Positions 33,515-43,114 of a stretch of DNA of 64,000 bases are shown here, one piece after another (within the stretch, counting starts at the first letter, position 1; each line of letters starts with the position of its first letter). The translations under genes were made by a program, and so were the position numbers. This DNA is from Ktedonobacteria bacterium brp13. Its GTDB lineage: Bacteria; Chloroflexota; Ktedonobacteria; Ktedonobacterales; Ktedonobacteraceae. Under the pieces are notes generated by a model. That model made no database searches. It had not been told where the DNA came from and saw only the letters and a list, made by a program, of their open reading frames with translations. The stretch is from assembly GCA_015099395.1 (NCBI GenBank), contig AP024096.1:1364001-1428000 (forward strand), in the 5' to 3' direction.

Positions 33515-35983
33515 ATGGGTAATGTCGTTGAACACATTCTTGCGGTACAGAATCAGGATTATGTAGTGTCGGAGTCTGAACGAGCCCTTCTGGCGGCCTA
33601 TGATGATCTTCCCACATTGATGGAACATGCTGCTAGCCTGCGTGATAGTGTGTTTCATAATCGTATCTCTTATTCACGCAAAGTATTTATCCCCCTTACT
33701 CAGCTCTGCCGCGATGTCTGCCATTACTGTACATTTGCTCATCCACCGCTACCAGGTCAGCCTGCATACCTTAGACCGGATGAGGTGCTGGCTATTGCAA
33801 GAGCGGGTGCGGAGGCTGGCTGCAAGGAGGCGCTTTTTACGCTCGGTGATAAGCCCGAACGACGCTATAAAGTTGCTGTCCGTGAACTGGCGGAACTGGG
33901 ATATAAGACGACGCTGGAGTACGTGGCGGCGATGGCAGAACAAGTGTGGCGAGAGACAGGCCTGTTGCCGCATATCAATCCAGGCATAATGAATGCGGAT
34001 GAGTTGACTATGCTGCGTCGTGTCTCGGTCTCGCAGGGGATCATGTTGGAGACCGCCTCGGAGCGTCTGAGTCAGCGTGGTGGGCCGCACTATGGATCAC
34101 CTGACAAACGACCTGCGGTCCGACTGGAGACGATCCGTCTGGCCGGTGAATTGCATGTCCCGTTTACCACTGGCTTGCTTATTGGTATCGGTGAGACACG
34201 ACTTGAGCGTATTCAGGCGCTGCTGGCATTACGTGATTTACATCGTCAGTATGGTCATATTCAAGAGATTATTATTCAGAACTTCCGCGCCAAGCCTGCT
34301 ACAAAGATGGCGCTTGCCCCCGAACCAGCACTTGATGAACTGCTCTGGACACTGGCGATGGCTCGTGTGCTGTTCGGCCCAACTATGAGTATTCAAGCTC
34401 CTCCCAATCTCAGTCCAGGTACCTATCATACATTGATTGACGCTGGCCTGAACGATTGGGGTGGTGTTTCGCCTGTTACGCCAGATCATGTAAATCCGGA
34501 GGCGCGCTGGCCTCATCTTGATGAACTTGCTCGCGAGACAGAGCGTGAAGGGAAGGTTCTGGTCGAGCGACTCTCTGTCTATCCTTCCTATATCTTTGAT
34601 GCCGCTACATGGTTGGACCCACAAATGGTGACCCCGGTACTACATCTTTGTGATAGTGATGGCCTGGCACGCGTCGATAGCTGGTCGCCGGGGGAGAGCG
34701 TGGTTTTACCTGAGCGTGACCTGACACTGATCACTTCACGTCAACAGGCGACAGCACAGCATGTTTCACCAGATGTCGCACGTATTATCGCTTGTGCTCA
34801 AAGCGGCGAGACTCTGACCGAGCCGGAGATTGAGCGACTTTTCCAGGTACGGGGTGACGACTTTGCGGCCGTCTGTCAGGCTGCTGATACGTTGCGTCAG
34901 CAGGTCAATGGAGATACGGTCTCCTATGTTGTGAATCGCAATATCAACTACACCAATGTCTGCTACTTCCGCTGTCAGTTCTGTGCCTTTTCGAAGGGTA
35001 AGTTAAGTGAGAATCTGCGTGGTACTCCCTATAACCTTGCCTTACCTGAAGTTATCAGGCGAGCACAGGAAGCATGGGAGCGAGGCGGTACAGAGGTCTG
35101 TATGCAGGGAGGGATCCATCCAGAATATACCGGTGAGACCTATCTGAATATGTGTCGCGCCATCAAGGCAGTCTTGCCGGCGATCCATATCCATGCTTTC
35201 TCACCGTTGGAAGTCTGGCAGGGAGCGCATACACTGGGCCTGAGTGTGCATGATTTCTTGCAGGCATTGCATGAAGCTGGCCTGAGTACGTTACCAGGGA
35301 CGGCTGCCGAGATCCTGGATGATGAAGTGCGTGCTACACTCTGTCCCGACAAGATTACTACAGAGCAATGGCTGACTGTCATGGAGGAAGCGCATCGCGT
35401 CGGGTTACGTACGACCGCCACTATTATGTATGGGCATATCGAACGACCAGTCCATTGGGCCCGGCATCTACTGCGCATCAAAGCTTTGCAGGCAAAGACA
35501 GGCGGCTTTACAGAGTTTGTACCGTTGCCCTTTGTCCATATGGAGGCACCCATCTTCTGGAAGGGGCGTGCTCGTAAGGGGCCAACATTCCGCGAAGCCA
35601 TCCTGGTGCACGCAGTAGCGCGCCTCGTCCTCTTTCCTCATATTACGAATATTCAGGTATCGTGGGTCAAAATGGGCGAGGAGGGGGTTAAAGCCTGCTT
35701 GCAGGCTGGTGCAAACGATCTTGGCGGCACGTTAATGAACGAGAGTATCACACGCGCCGCTGGCGGTGAATTTGGACAGGAGCTTCCACCATCCCAGATG
35801 GAAGCGATTATTCGCTCGATTGATCGTATCCCTTTGCAGCGTACCACCCTCTATCGTACTGCCCCGGCCGAGCAATATGCAGCCTCGTTCCAGGCTGCTG
35901 AGTTGCAACCCATAGTCCTGACACCTAATAAGCGCTACGAACGGACTCATGCGGAGAAGGCGACGCTACACCATAGTGTATAG
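33515..35983 (+). CDS. fbiC: FO synthase, CofG-CofH fusion (F420 biosynthesis)
   Basis: An 822-aa fusion of two radical-SAM enzymes. The CofG half has CRDVCHYC (Cys 65, 69, 72). The CofH half has CYFRCQFC (Cys 483, 487, 490). Each CX3CX2C motif binds a 4Fe-4S cluster with SAM. Other markers are MLETASERLSQRGGPHYGSP in CofG and EVCMQGGIHPEYTGETY and GGTLMNESITRAAGGEFGQE in CofH. Together they make 7,8-didemethyl-8-hydroxy-5-deazariboflavin from tyrosine and the flavin precursor 5-amino-6-ribitylaminouracil. The fused form is typical of actinobacteria and some Chloroflexota. It stands alone, convergent with a GntR-type gene. Confidence 0.96.
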   Translation: MGNVVEHILAVQNQDYVVSESERALLAAYDDLPTLMEHAASLRDSVFHNRISYSRKVFIPLTQLCRDVCHYCTFAHPPLPGQPAYLRPDEVLAIARAGAEAGCKEALFTLGDKPERRYKVAVRELAELGYKTTLEYVAAMAEQVWRETGLLPHINPGIMNADELTMLRRVSVSQGIMLETASERLSQRGGPHYGSPDKRPAVRLETIRLAGELHVPFTTGLLIGIGETRLERIQALLALRDLHRQYGHIQEIIIQNFRAKPATKMALAPEPALDELLWTLAMARVLFGPTMSIQAPPNLSPGTYHTLIDAGLNDWGGVSPVTPDHVNPEARWPHLDELARETEREGKVLVERLSVYPSYIFDAATWLDPQMVTPVLHLCDSDGLARVDSWSPGESVVLPERDLTLITSRQQATAQHVSPDVARIIACAQSGETLTEPEIERLFQVRGDDFAAVCQAADTLRQQVNGDTVSYVVNRNINYTNVCYFRCQFCAFSKGKLSENLRGTPYNLALPEVIRRAQEAWERGGTEVCMQGGIHPEYTGETYLNMCRAIKAVLPAIHIHAFSPLEVWQGAHTLGLSVHDFLQALHEAGLSTLPGTAAEILDDEVRATLCPDKITTEQWLTVMEEAHRVGLRTTATIMYGHIERPVHWARHLLRIKALQAKTGGFTEFVPLPFVHMEAPIFWKGRARKGPTFREAILVHAVARLVLFPHITNIQVSWVKMGEEGVKACLQAGANDLGGTLMNESITRAAGGEFGQELPPSQMEAIIRSIDRIPLQRTTLYRTAPAEQYAASFQAAELQPIVLTPNKRYERTHAEKATLHHSV

Positions 35984-36017
35984 AAGTGTGCAGGAGTATG
36001 TAGAAGGGAGTATAGAT

Positions 36018-36069
36018 GGGGAGTATAGGAGAGAGCTTGAGAAGGTCTGGCTTTCTCCTGCTGCTCCCC
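36018..36069. terminator. Nested hairpin between convergent fbiC and gntR-type genes
   Basis: An outer 6-bp stem (36018-36023 with 36064-36069) encloses a second 6-bp stem (36027-36032 with 36054-36059). It lies between the two stop codons and may terminate both transcripts. Confidence 0.5.
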
Positions 36070-36093
36070 TGATTATTGGCATAAGATAAGACT

Positions 36094-37530
36094 TTAGTCG
36101 GAATAGCGGTGCCGTGGCAGAAACTGTGGAATATTGTTCGGTGTGCCACCTGAACTCTGACGTACGATCAAGCTAACTGGCAGGATAATCTTCCTTGCAT
36201 CTGCAATGCGGCCAGCAACGAGGCTTAAGATAAGTGAAGCGCTTTGTCGCCCGATCTCTTCGACTGGTTGAATGATAGATGTGAAAGGGATAACACTTGC
36301 GTATACAGCCCCAACGGTCGTCTCGCCGCTACAAACGAGTGCCAGATCATCAGGAACTGTAATACCGGCCTTTTCTGCCGCTTGTAAGGTCTGAAAAGCG
36401 ATCAGATCGTTCATTGCGATAACAGCATCCGGCCTCTCTGCCTGACTTAAATATGCACTGATCTGTTCGCGATCATGTACCGAGTTAACGTTATCGACAA
36501 AAGGTCTATTGGTCTCAATGGCAAGATCAGGGTACTGGAGCGTACGGAGCACCAGTCTATCATCGTACGGGATCTTATAGTCTTTTAAACATTGACAATA
36601 TCCAATATAGCGGTAATAACTGCTTGTAAGATAGTAATGGGCAGTGACAAAGCCAATACGTTTACGCCCAAGTGCAATCAAATGTTGTGTTGCCCCATAG
36701 CCTGCTGCATAGTCATCAGAGATGATATAACTACAATCAATTTCAGGGACATAGCGATCAACTAACACAAAGGGAACATTACGGTTCTGTAGCATGCGTA
36801 AATAATCTATGCGTAGTTGACCAGCAGACGCCGAAACGAGATGTCCATTGACCTCTTCAACCTGATGCTCACCAGGGAAGATAATGATGCCTGCAATCCC
36901 CTGTTTCAAAAATTGCTCAACATGATAGCGCTCCATAGTGATATTGGACTCTGAATGCGCGAAGACCAGACCATAACCGGCTGCGCGTGTCATCGTCTCT
37001 ACGCTTGTTAAGACAATGGCTGTGAAGGATGATTTAAGCGAAGGAAGAAGAATACCAATGAACAACATGTTCGTAGCCTGATAGGCCAACAACGACGGCT
37101 CGGCATTCTGTGTGGGTGCTGCTGCTCCTTGCGTTGGTGTGTTTGTCATCATCGATATTGCAGGTTTTACTGCTGTCAGTGCCGGTTGCTCTTGTTGCGA
37201 AGCGAGAAGTTGCCTGGCAGTAGTGGTGAGTAGGGTATCATTCAACACCCCTGTATCAGCAGTGGTAATAGCATCAGCTACAAAGGTACCCTGTGGTCGT
37301 TGGCGATAGAGAACATGAGCACGTACTAGCGACTCCAGCGCTTTCGTGATTGTTCCATGGCTGACTCCATATTGCTGTGCTAATTCGACTTCAGAGGGGA
37401 TTTTTGTATGCGCAGCTAGATTGCGCTGCATAATGTCATCATGGATGCATTGAGCAACCTGACGGTGGAGTGGTACCGTTGATGAACGATTTCTGTCTAA
37501 TTTCAAGAATAGTCCCCTTGTAATAGCCAA
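36094..37530 (-). CDS. GntR-LacI hybrid transcriptional regulator (AraR-like)
   Basis: A 478-aa regulator. The N-terminal 75 residues are a GntR winged helix (KIPSEVELAQQYGVSHGTIT, KALESLVRAHVLYRQRPQGT). A linker of about 80 residues follows. The C-terminal part (about 155-470) is a LacI/periplasmic-binding-like sugar sensor: IGILLPSLKSSFTAIVLTSV, PDAVIAMNDLIAFQTLQAAE and IQPVEEIGRQSASLIL. This is the AraR type of architecture, in which sugar binding releases DNA. It faces a sugar ABC transporter across two matching operators, so it probably regulates itself and that transporter. Confidence 0.93.
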   Translation of the reverse strand: MAITRGLFLKLDRNRSSTVPLHRQVAQCIHDDIMQRNLAAHTKIPSEVELAQQYGVSHGTITKALESLVRAHVLYRQRPQGTFVADAITTADTGVLNDTLLTTTARQLLASQQEQPALTAVKPAISMMTNTPTQGAAAPTQNAEPSLLAYQATNMLFIGILLPSLKSSFTAIVLTSVETMTRAAGYGLVFAHSESNITMERYHVEQFLKQGIAGIIIFPGEHQVEEVNGHLVSASAGQLRIDYLRMLQNRNVPFVLVDRYVPEIDCSYIISDDYAAGYGATQHLIALGRKRIGFVTAHYYLTSSYYRYIGYCQCLKDYKIPYDDRLVLRTLQYPDLAIETNRPFVDNVNSVHDREQISAYLSQAERPDAVIAMNDLIAFQTLQAAEKAGITVPDDLALVCSGETTVGAVYASVIPFTSIIQPVEEIGRQSASLILSLVAGRIADARKIILPVSLIVRQSSGGTPNNIPQFLPRHRYSD

Positions 37531-37556
37531 AAAACCTCTTTGTTTTGTCGAAAAAA

Positions 37557-37585
37557 AGTATACACTAGGGTATAGTGCATGTCAA
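37557..37585 (-). promoter_or_regulatory. Promoter and operator of the GntR-LacI gene
   Basis: On the minus strand: -35 TTGACA (37585-37580), a 17-base spacer and -10 TATACT (37562-37557). An ATAC-N6-GTAT dyad (37560-37573) overlaps the -10 box and adjacent spacer, as expected for autorepression. Confidence 0.7.
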
Positions 37586-37589
37586 TGTA

Positions 37590-37619
37590 TTGACTTTTAT
37601 CCATACTCTAGTGTATAGT
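37590..37619 (+). promoter_or_regulatory. Promoter and operator of the transporter side
   Basis: -35 TTGACT (37590-37595), an 18-base spacer and -10 TATAGT (37614-37619). A second ATAC-N6-GTAT dyad (37603-37616) overlaps the -10 box. The two operators are inverted copies sharing TATACACTAG(G/A)GTAT and are 43 bases apart centre to centre, about four helical turns. Confidence 0.7.
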
Positions 37620-37817
37620 TACTTTCAGTACCTACAGTGTCTGCTTCTATGAAGTTTACACTAAATATTGTAGCTTTAGATGTCTCACCGTTTAAGCTCT
37701 TACTCATCGTAGAGTAAGATTATTCCTGCCCCGTAGTAGTAGTTGCAATCTCATGCCTGCCGGGCGACTGATGTATATTGGTTGATCGTTGTTGTTGGAT
37801 GCAATGGAGCCTCAGCT

Positions 37818-38456
37818 ATGTGGAAACAACGGTGTCACGGAATCTATCTATCTTTTCTTGTGATTGCACTTGCAGGCTTGTCTGCATGCTCCATGCCTGC
37901 CTCTGCTGTTGCACCGCCTCCTCTTGTTTCCATGCAAACATCTTCATCCACACCGCTATCATCTATAGGTAGCCGACAAGCTTCGAGCGATAACGCACAG
38001 AGTATTGCAACGATTGTTACCACCGGAAGCGATCATGCCACCAGTAACCAGCAGACTGCACCTGACCATTCTTACGTTTTTCGCGATGCAGACCAACTCT
38101 CTGAACTTCGCCACGGACACAAGGAATTTACCATCGACCTGACAGATGGACGCAACTCGTTGATTATTGCCTTCTATGGTTATAGTGGTCCGGGTGCGTA
38201 CACTCTGGAGAACCGAGTGAATGGTGGAGATGTTCGCCTGACAGAGAACGGTCAATACTGGGATCTCTCTTTACTACCTACCGCAACGTGCGACCTGCAT
38301 ATCCTCTCTGATGATCCTGCCTCAGAGATCGGCATTGATAGGATGCAAGGCACGATTGCATGTCGTCAGTTGCCCGCTGGACCTCTGAATAAGCCCTCGT
38401 TTCCCATTACCATTAGTTCCAGTGCGTTTACTTTATCCATTATTGTAGCGAGTTGA
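37818..38456 (+). CDS. Unknown lipoprotein upstream of sugar ABC transporter
   Basis: A 212-aa protein. ATG 37818 follows GGAGC and gives a clear lipoprotein signal (FLVIALAGLSACS). A Ser/Thr-rich linker of about 60 residues is followed by a domain of about 120 residues with DADQLSELRHGHKEFTIDLT and IAFYGYSGPGAYTLENRVNG, looking like a beta-sandwich. I do not recognise the family. It is the first gene downstream of the regulated promoter and just before the substrate-binding protein, so a role in sugar capture at the cell surface is possible. Confidence 0.65.
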   Translation: MWKQRCHGIYLSFLVIALAGLSACSMPASAVAPPPLVSMQTSSSTPLSSIGSRQASSDNAQSIATIVTTGSDHATSNQQTAPDHSYVFRDADQLSELRHGHKEFTIDLTDGRNSLIIAFYGYSGPGAYTLENRVNGGDVRLTENGQYWDLSLLPTATCDLHILSDDPASEIGIDRMQGTIACRQLPAGPLNKPSFPITISSSAFTLSIIVAS

Positions 38457-38609
38457 TTGTAATAGGGACATTTGATCGTCCTGTTCGCTTGTAGTCTTTT
38501 TGAGAATGGAGAGGAATTCTTCCGTACTACCTATGCGCTAAAAACCTTGGCCATGACAGGACACTGTTGTTCTGGCTATGTGGCTATGTTTGAACCAAAG
38601 GAGTTTTTC

Positions 38610-39986
38610 ATGCACGAGACAGGGAAGCGTTCTTTATTGTATCTATTTTGCCTGCTGGCAATCGTGTTTTCATCTGTGTTAGCCGCTTGTGGCTCTACTA
38701 ATAGCGGTAACGGCAAAGGACCCATTACGATCACTGTCGCCTACCAACAATTTGGCCCTCCTCCCTATCCTGAAGAGACATGGTGGAAGAGCGTTCAGGT
38801 GCAGCTCGCAAAAAGTGATCCCAATATCACTCTGAAGCTCTTGCCGGTTGTCGCTGACGAAGGAAGCTATTATACCAAGCTTGATTTGATGATGCGTTCT
38901 GCAAGCACCACTCCAGATATTGTGCGTGAGGATAGTTTCCTCGTCAGTTCGGATGTTGCCGCTGGATATTTAGCGCCATTAGACAAATATCTGAATAGCT
39001 GGCCAGAGTACAAGCAACAGTGGTTCCCCAGTATGCAGAAGATTACGACCTTCAATGGGAGTAACTATGGTGTAATGGATGGCACCGATGTACGTGGGAT
39101 CTGGTATAACAAAGACATCTTCCGGAAGGCAGGCTTACCAACAACGTGGCAGCCGAACAACTGGAACGACATTCTGAGCGCAGCGCGTACCATTAAAGCC
39201 AGAGTTCCCGGCGTCATCCCGATGAATCTGTACTCTGGTGTGCCAATGGATGAGGCATCATCGATGCAAGGCTTCGAGATGTTGCTCTACGGTACGAAAG
39301 ACACACTGTATAATTACAATACCAAAAAGTGGGTTACCTCCAGTCCTGGTATGGCGGATGCGTTGAATTTCGTCAAACAGGTCTATAATCCTTCTGATCT
39401 GCTGGGACCAACCAATGATATCGCGTTAAGCACAGCCGCAGGGAACACCATTCCACAGCAACTCCTGCCAAAAGACAAGCTTGGCATCGACATTGACGGA
39501 TCATGGATAAGTTTTAACTGGCTTTCAACTGGTACGGCCCCCTGGCCACAGTGGCAGAGCACCATGGGTCTTGCAAAGATGCCAACCGAGTATGGTGATG
39601 GAGCCAAGTATGTAACGATGTCTGGCGGTTGGGCTTATTCGATCACGGCACGCTCGCAACATCAGGATCAAGCATTTGAAGTTCTCAAGGCTGCCTTTAG
39701 CAAAGATAATCTGGGCACCTATGACGTACAGGCTGCTCAGATCGCCACACGCCAGGATACCGCACAGCTTCCAGCGTACGCGAATCAGCCAAACTCGACA
39801 TTCTTTACGAATCTGGTTTCATTCACTCAATTCCGCCCTGGCTTTGTAGCCTATCCAAAAATCTCTGTACAGATCGACACGGCAATGCAACATGTGATGT
39901 CGGGCCAATCACCGTCTGACGCTATGAATGCATTCTCTCAGTCTGTCTCTGGCATCGTTGGTGCGGGTAATGCTGAACAACATTGA
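38610..39986 (+). CDS. ABC transporter sugar-binding lipoprotein
   Basis: A 458-aa family-1 extracellular solute-binding protein. ATG 38610 has AAAGGAG upstream. The signal ends with lipobox VLAAC. The mature fold shows ITVAYQQFGPPPYPE, GVMDGTDVRGIWYNKDIFRK (the usual W-Y-N-K motif) and LGIDIDGSWISFNW. The C-terminal helix ends with an SDAMNAF-type motif. It captures a carbohydrate, probably an oligosaccharide, and delivers it to the two permeases that follow. No ATPase gene is present in the cluster; such importers often share an MsmX-like ATPase encoded elsewhere. Confidence 0.93.
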   Translation: MHETGKRSLLYLFCLLAIVFSSVLAACGSTNSGNGKGPITITVAYQQFGPPPYPEETWWKSVQVQLAKSDPNITLKLLPVVADEGSYYTKLDLMMRSASTTPDIVREDSFLVSSDVAAGYLAPLDKYLNSWPEYKQQWFPSMQKITTFNGSNYGVMDGTDVRGIWYNKDIFRKAGLPTTWQPNNWNDILSAARTIKARVPGVIPMNLYSGVPMDEASSMQGFEMLLYGTKDTLYNYNTKKWVTSSPGMADALNFVKQVYNPSDLLGPTNDIALSTAAGNTIPQQLLPKDKLGIDIDGSWISFNWLSTGTAPWPQWQSTMGLAKMPTEYGDGAKYVTMSGGWAYSITARSQHQDQAFEVLKAAFSKDNLGTYDVQAAQIATRQDTAQLPAYANQPNSTFFTNLVSFTQFRPGFVAYPKISVQIDTAMQHVMSGQSPSDAMNAFSQSVSGIVGAGNAEQH

Positions 39987-40078
39987 CGATGCCTTCTTAT
40001 GACTGACTCATGGTAGCTGTCGTTGGAGCATGGCGATGAGATTGATCGTCATGCTCCATCTATTACAGAATTTGAGGT

Positions 40079-41038
40079 ATGACCATTATGCAGGTAGATA
40101 TGCGAGCTAAAACCGAAACCGTGGATCGTATGCCCCGAAAGACGGCAAAGGCGCGACGGAAGCAGCTCAGTACGAGCTTGATTTTTATGGCTCCCGCTTT
40201 TCTTATCATCCTGGTGTTTATGCTGGGACCCGCTCTCTGGTCTGTGTATATCTCCTTCACGAATATGGCATTGACTGGCATCGGAGCGAATGCGATAAGC
40301 TGGGTCGGTTTTCAGAATTTTGCTCATATCTTTAGTGATGGTGAGTTCTTGAACTCATTACGTGTCTCGCTTACCTACCTTGTCTTCTCTGCGCTGATCG
40401 GACAGGCTGTACTGGGTCTGATCCTGGCTTTATTGATGCAGCATCGAAACATTGTTTTCAAAAGTGTCCTGGGTGCAATTATTGTCGCTGCCTGGGTGAT
40501 CCCTGATGTGGTGGCTGGTTTTGTTTGGAGTGCCTTTCTCGCTGGCGGACCACAGAGCGTGCTGGCTCCTGGATTGTTGAATACGATTATGTCTACCTTC
40601 GGTCTTCCTCAACATGCCTGGTTGCAGGATTTTCCGATGGTGATGATTGTCATTGCGAATATCTGGCGTGGGACCGCTTTCTCTATGCTGATCTATCAAT
40701 CCGCGCTTGAGGGTGTGCAGGCTGAGTTATTGGAGGCCGCTAATATTGACGGTGCTGGTCTGTGGCAGCGACTGCGCTATGTTATATTGCCTTTGATTAA
40801 AGGGGCAATCGCCAATGATCTCCTCTTAATTACCCTGGCAACTCTCTCTGACTTTACGCTTGTCTATGTCTTGACTGGTGGCAGCAATCTGAATACAGAG
40901 TTGATGACGATCTATCAGTATCGCCAGGCTTTCCAGTTCTATCAGATCGGATATGGCAGTGCGATCGCCTTGTTGATTATAGCGGTCGGAGCTGTTCTCG
41001 CACTTGTGTATACCCGTCTATTGCGTATTGACATATAA
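40079..41038 (+). CDS. Sugar ABC transporter permease, MalF/UgpA type
   Basis: A 319-aa membrane protein with six predicted helices. The first is LIFMAPAFLIILVFMLGPAL after a basic cytoplasmic N-terminus. The EAA loop that contacts the ATPase is ELLEAANIDGAGLWQRLRYV-ILPL (about residues 218-240). It works with the next permease as a heterodimer. ATG 40088 is an alternative start. Confidence 0.93.
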   Translation: MTIMQVDMRAKTETVDRMPRKTAKARRKQLSTSLIFMAPAFLIILVFMLGPALWSVYISFTNMALTGIGANAISWVGFQNFAHIFSDGEFLNSLRVSLTYLVFSALIGQAVLGLILALLMQHRNIVFKSVLGAIIVAAWVIPDVVAGFVWSAFLAGGPQSVLAPGLLNTIMSTFGLPQHAWLQDFPMVMIVIANIWRGTAFSMLIYQSALEGVQAELLEAANIDGAGLWQRLRYVILPLIKGAIANDLLLITLATLSDFTLVYVLTGGSNLNTELMTIYQYRQAFQFYQIGYGSAIALLIIAVGAVLALVYTRLLRIDI

Positions 41039-41084
41039 GAGTAGAGACGTAACGCTGAGCGTGAACGCGGAAAGAGAGACAGAT

Positions 41085-41903
41085 ATGATTCGCCGTGTAT
41101 TTGTTACTACCCCCATTTATATCCTGCTGGTAGTGGTCGGACTCTTCTTCCTGATCCCCCTCTTGTGGCCGGTCTTAGCTAGTATTAATCCTACTGCGTC
41201 GCTGGCTGTAGGGTGGCCTGCTCATCCTGGATTGGACAATTTCATCGCCATTATTCAAGGTGGCCTGATCGGGCAACCGTTTGCTAATAGTGCGATCATG
41301 GCGGTCTCTACGATGCTGATTGTGATGATCTTAGCAAGCCTGGCTGCATATCCGTTATCGCGTTATCAATTTCGCTATAAGGGTGCGTTGATGTATAGTA
41401 TCCTTTTTGCCAGTGCATTACCTCTACTCGCGATGGTTACACCCTTGTATGCCATGTATGTATCACTCAACCTGGTGGATACATTGATCGGGTGTATCTT
41501 CTTCTTCGTTGCCAGTTCACTGCCATTTAGTATCTGGCTCATGAAAAACTTTCTGGATTCGGTGCCTATCGAGTTGGAAGAGGCTGCCTGGATCGATGGA
41601 GCCTCAACGTTTAGCGCGCTGTGGCGGATCGTTTTGCCGGTCTGTGCTTCGGGCATCTCGGTCGTTGCCGTCTGGAGCTTCCTTGGTGCCTGGACAAACT
41701 TCTTTGTCCCTTTGATCTTACTACAATCCCCAGATCTCTTACCTGCTTCAGTTCATATTTATACGTTTTTTGGTAGCTATGGTCAGGTAAACTATGGGCA
41801 ACTGGCGGCCTATGCCATGCTGTATGCGCTGCCTGCTGTCGCTCTCTACACGCTAGTTTCGCGCTTTTTTGTAAAAGGGGTGAGTGGAGGACTGAAAGGC
41901 TGA
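41085..41903 (+). CDS. Sugar ABC transporter permease, MalG/UgpE type
   Basis: A 272-aa membrane protein with six helices. ATG 41085 has a purine-rich AAAGAGAG upstream; the frame also opens upstream, within the previous gene. The EAA motif is ELEEAAWIDGASTFSALWRI with VLPV following. It is the partner of the permease at 40079. The next gene, an F420-type oxidoreductase, starts 90 bases later and might be in the same transcript. Confidence 0.93.
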   Translation: MIRRVFVTTPIYILLVVVGLFFLIPLLWPVLASINPTASLAVGWPAHPGLDNFIAIIQGGLIGQPFANSAIMAVSTMLIVMILASLAAYPLSRYQFRYKGALMYSILFASALPLLAMVTPLYAMYVSLNLVDTLIGCIFFFVASSLPFSIWLMKNFLDSVPIELEEAAWIDGASTFSALWRIVLPVCASGISVVAVWSFLGAWTNFFVPLILLQSPDLLPASVHIYTFFGSYGQVNYGQLAAYAMLYALPAVALYTLVSRFFVKGVSGGLKG

Positions 41904-41992
41904 CAAGGGTCAATTCGTGATAGAATAAAGGATCGCTCTTTTGAGGAATAAACCTGGGCGATGTATTTTGGTATGAGGAGTTTTTTACACAT

Positions 41993-42949
41993 ATGGCAAT
42001 GAAGTTTGGCGTCATGGCACCACAGGGATGGCGCATGGATCTGGTGGATATAAAGGATCCCGTTGAAGCATATGAAGCGATGACTCGTGTCGTACAAGAG
42101 GCCGAGCAGGTTGGTTTTAACTCCGCCTGGCTGTTTGATCATTTCCATACGGTCCCCCAGCCTACACAAGAGGTTACCTTTGAATGCTGGACGAGTACCG
42201 CTGCTCTGGCACGTGATACAAAGCGTATCCGCATTGGTCAGATGGTTACCTGTAATAGCTATCGCAATCCAGCGTTATTAGCAAAGATTGCCTCTACCGT
42301 AGATGTTTTAAGCCATGGTCGCCTCGACTTTGGCATCGGTTCGGGCTGGTATGAGCACGAATATAATGCCTATGGATATGAATATTACGATGCTCCTACG
42401 CGTTTGCGTCTCCTGCGCGAGGCTCTGCAAATAATCAGGGCGATGTGGACAGAGGAAGAGGCCTATTTTGAAGGAAAGTACTACCAGGTGCGTGGTGCAA
42501 TCAACCAGCCAAAGGGTGTACAGACGCCGCATATCCCTCTCTTAATTGGTGGCGGTGGCGAAAAAGTGACGCTCAAGCTGCTTGCACAGTATGGTGATGC
42601 CTGCAATATTGGTGGTGATCTTGAGACGATCAAGCACAAATTTGCGGTAATCAAGCAGCATTGTGATGACCTTGGTCGTGACTACGAGAGCATTCGTCGT
42701 ACTTCTTCAACGGGCTGTTTCATCGGACGTACCGAAGAAGAGGCGCTGGCCAAGCTGAATGATGAGCAGCGTGCTCAGTTAGATACGTTCCGCAAGACTG
42801 CTCTGGTTGGTACTCCTGAAACAATTCGTGAGCGTCTGGCCGAGTATGAGGCAGCTGGCGTACAAGAGTTGATTCTGTGGTTCCCAGATTCCACAAAGCT
42901 GGATGCACTGCATATCTTTGCTGATGCATTCATTGCCCAACAGGCATAG
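41993..42949 (+). CDS. LLM-class F420-dependent oxidoreductase
   Basis: A 318-aa TIM-barrel oxidoreductase of the bacterial luciferase-like family. Typical stretches are EAEQVGFNSAWLFDHF, TKRIRIGQMVTCNSYRNPAL, LSHGRLDFGIGSGWYEHEY and the terminal VGTPETIRERLAEYEAAGV. In F420-producing bacteria this subgroup commonly uses F420H2, which fits the fbiC gene 6 kb upstream, but FMN use cannot be excluded. The substrate is unknown. A 15-bp hairpin follows the gene. Confidence 0.9.
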   Translation: MAMKFGVMAPQGWRMDLVDIKDPVEAYEAMTRVVQEAEQVGFNSAWLFDHFHTVPQPTQEVTFECWTSTAALARDTKRIRIGQMVTCNSYRNPALLAKIASTVDVLSHGRLDFGIGSGWYEHEYNAYGYEYYDAPTRLRLLREALQIIRAMWTEEEAYFEGKYYQVRGAINQPKGVQTPHIPLLIGGGGEKVTLKLLAQYGDACNIGGDLETIKHKFAVIKQHCDDLGRDYESIRRTSSTGCFIGRTEEEALAKLNDEQRAQLDTFRKTALVGTPETIRERLAEYEAAGVQELILWFPDSTKLDALHIFADAFIAQQA

Positions 42950-42988
42950 CCAATAAAAGGCGACTTATAAACGAATGTGTTAGGAAGA

Positions 42989-43040
42989 GAGCAATGCGCT
43001 CGCATTTCATCGTCCCTGATGATCCGCGAGCGCATTGCTC
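42989..43040 (+). terminator. Long hairpin after the LLM oxidoreductase gene
   Basis: A perfect 15-bp stem (42989-43003 with 43026-43040) with a small inner stem. It separates the oxidoreductase gene from the cobinamide-salvage cluster. Confidence 0.75.
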
Positions 43041-43114
43041 ATTTGGTATGAGTTTGTGGTATGTATCGGCATGGTAGAATAGGCTGAGTTTCTGATGAAA
43101 AGGAGTGCCTGCCC

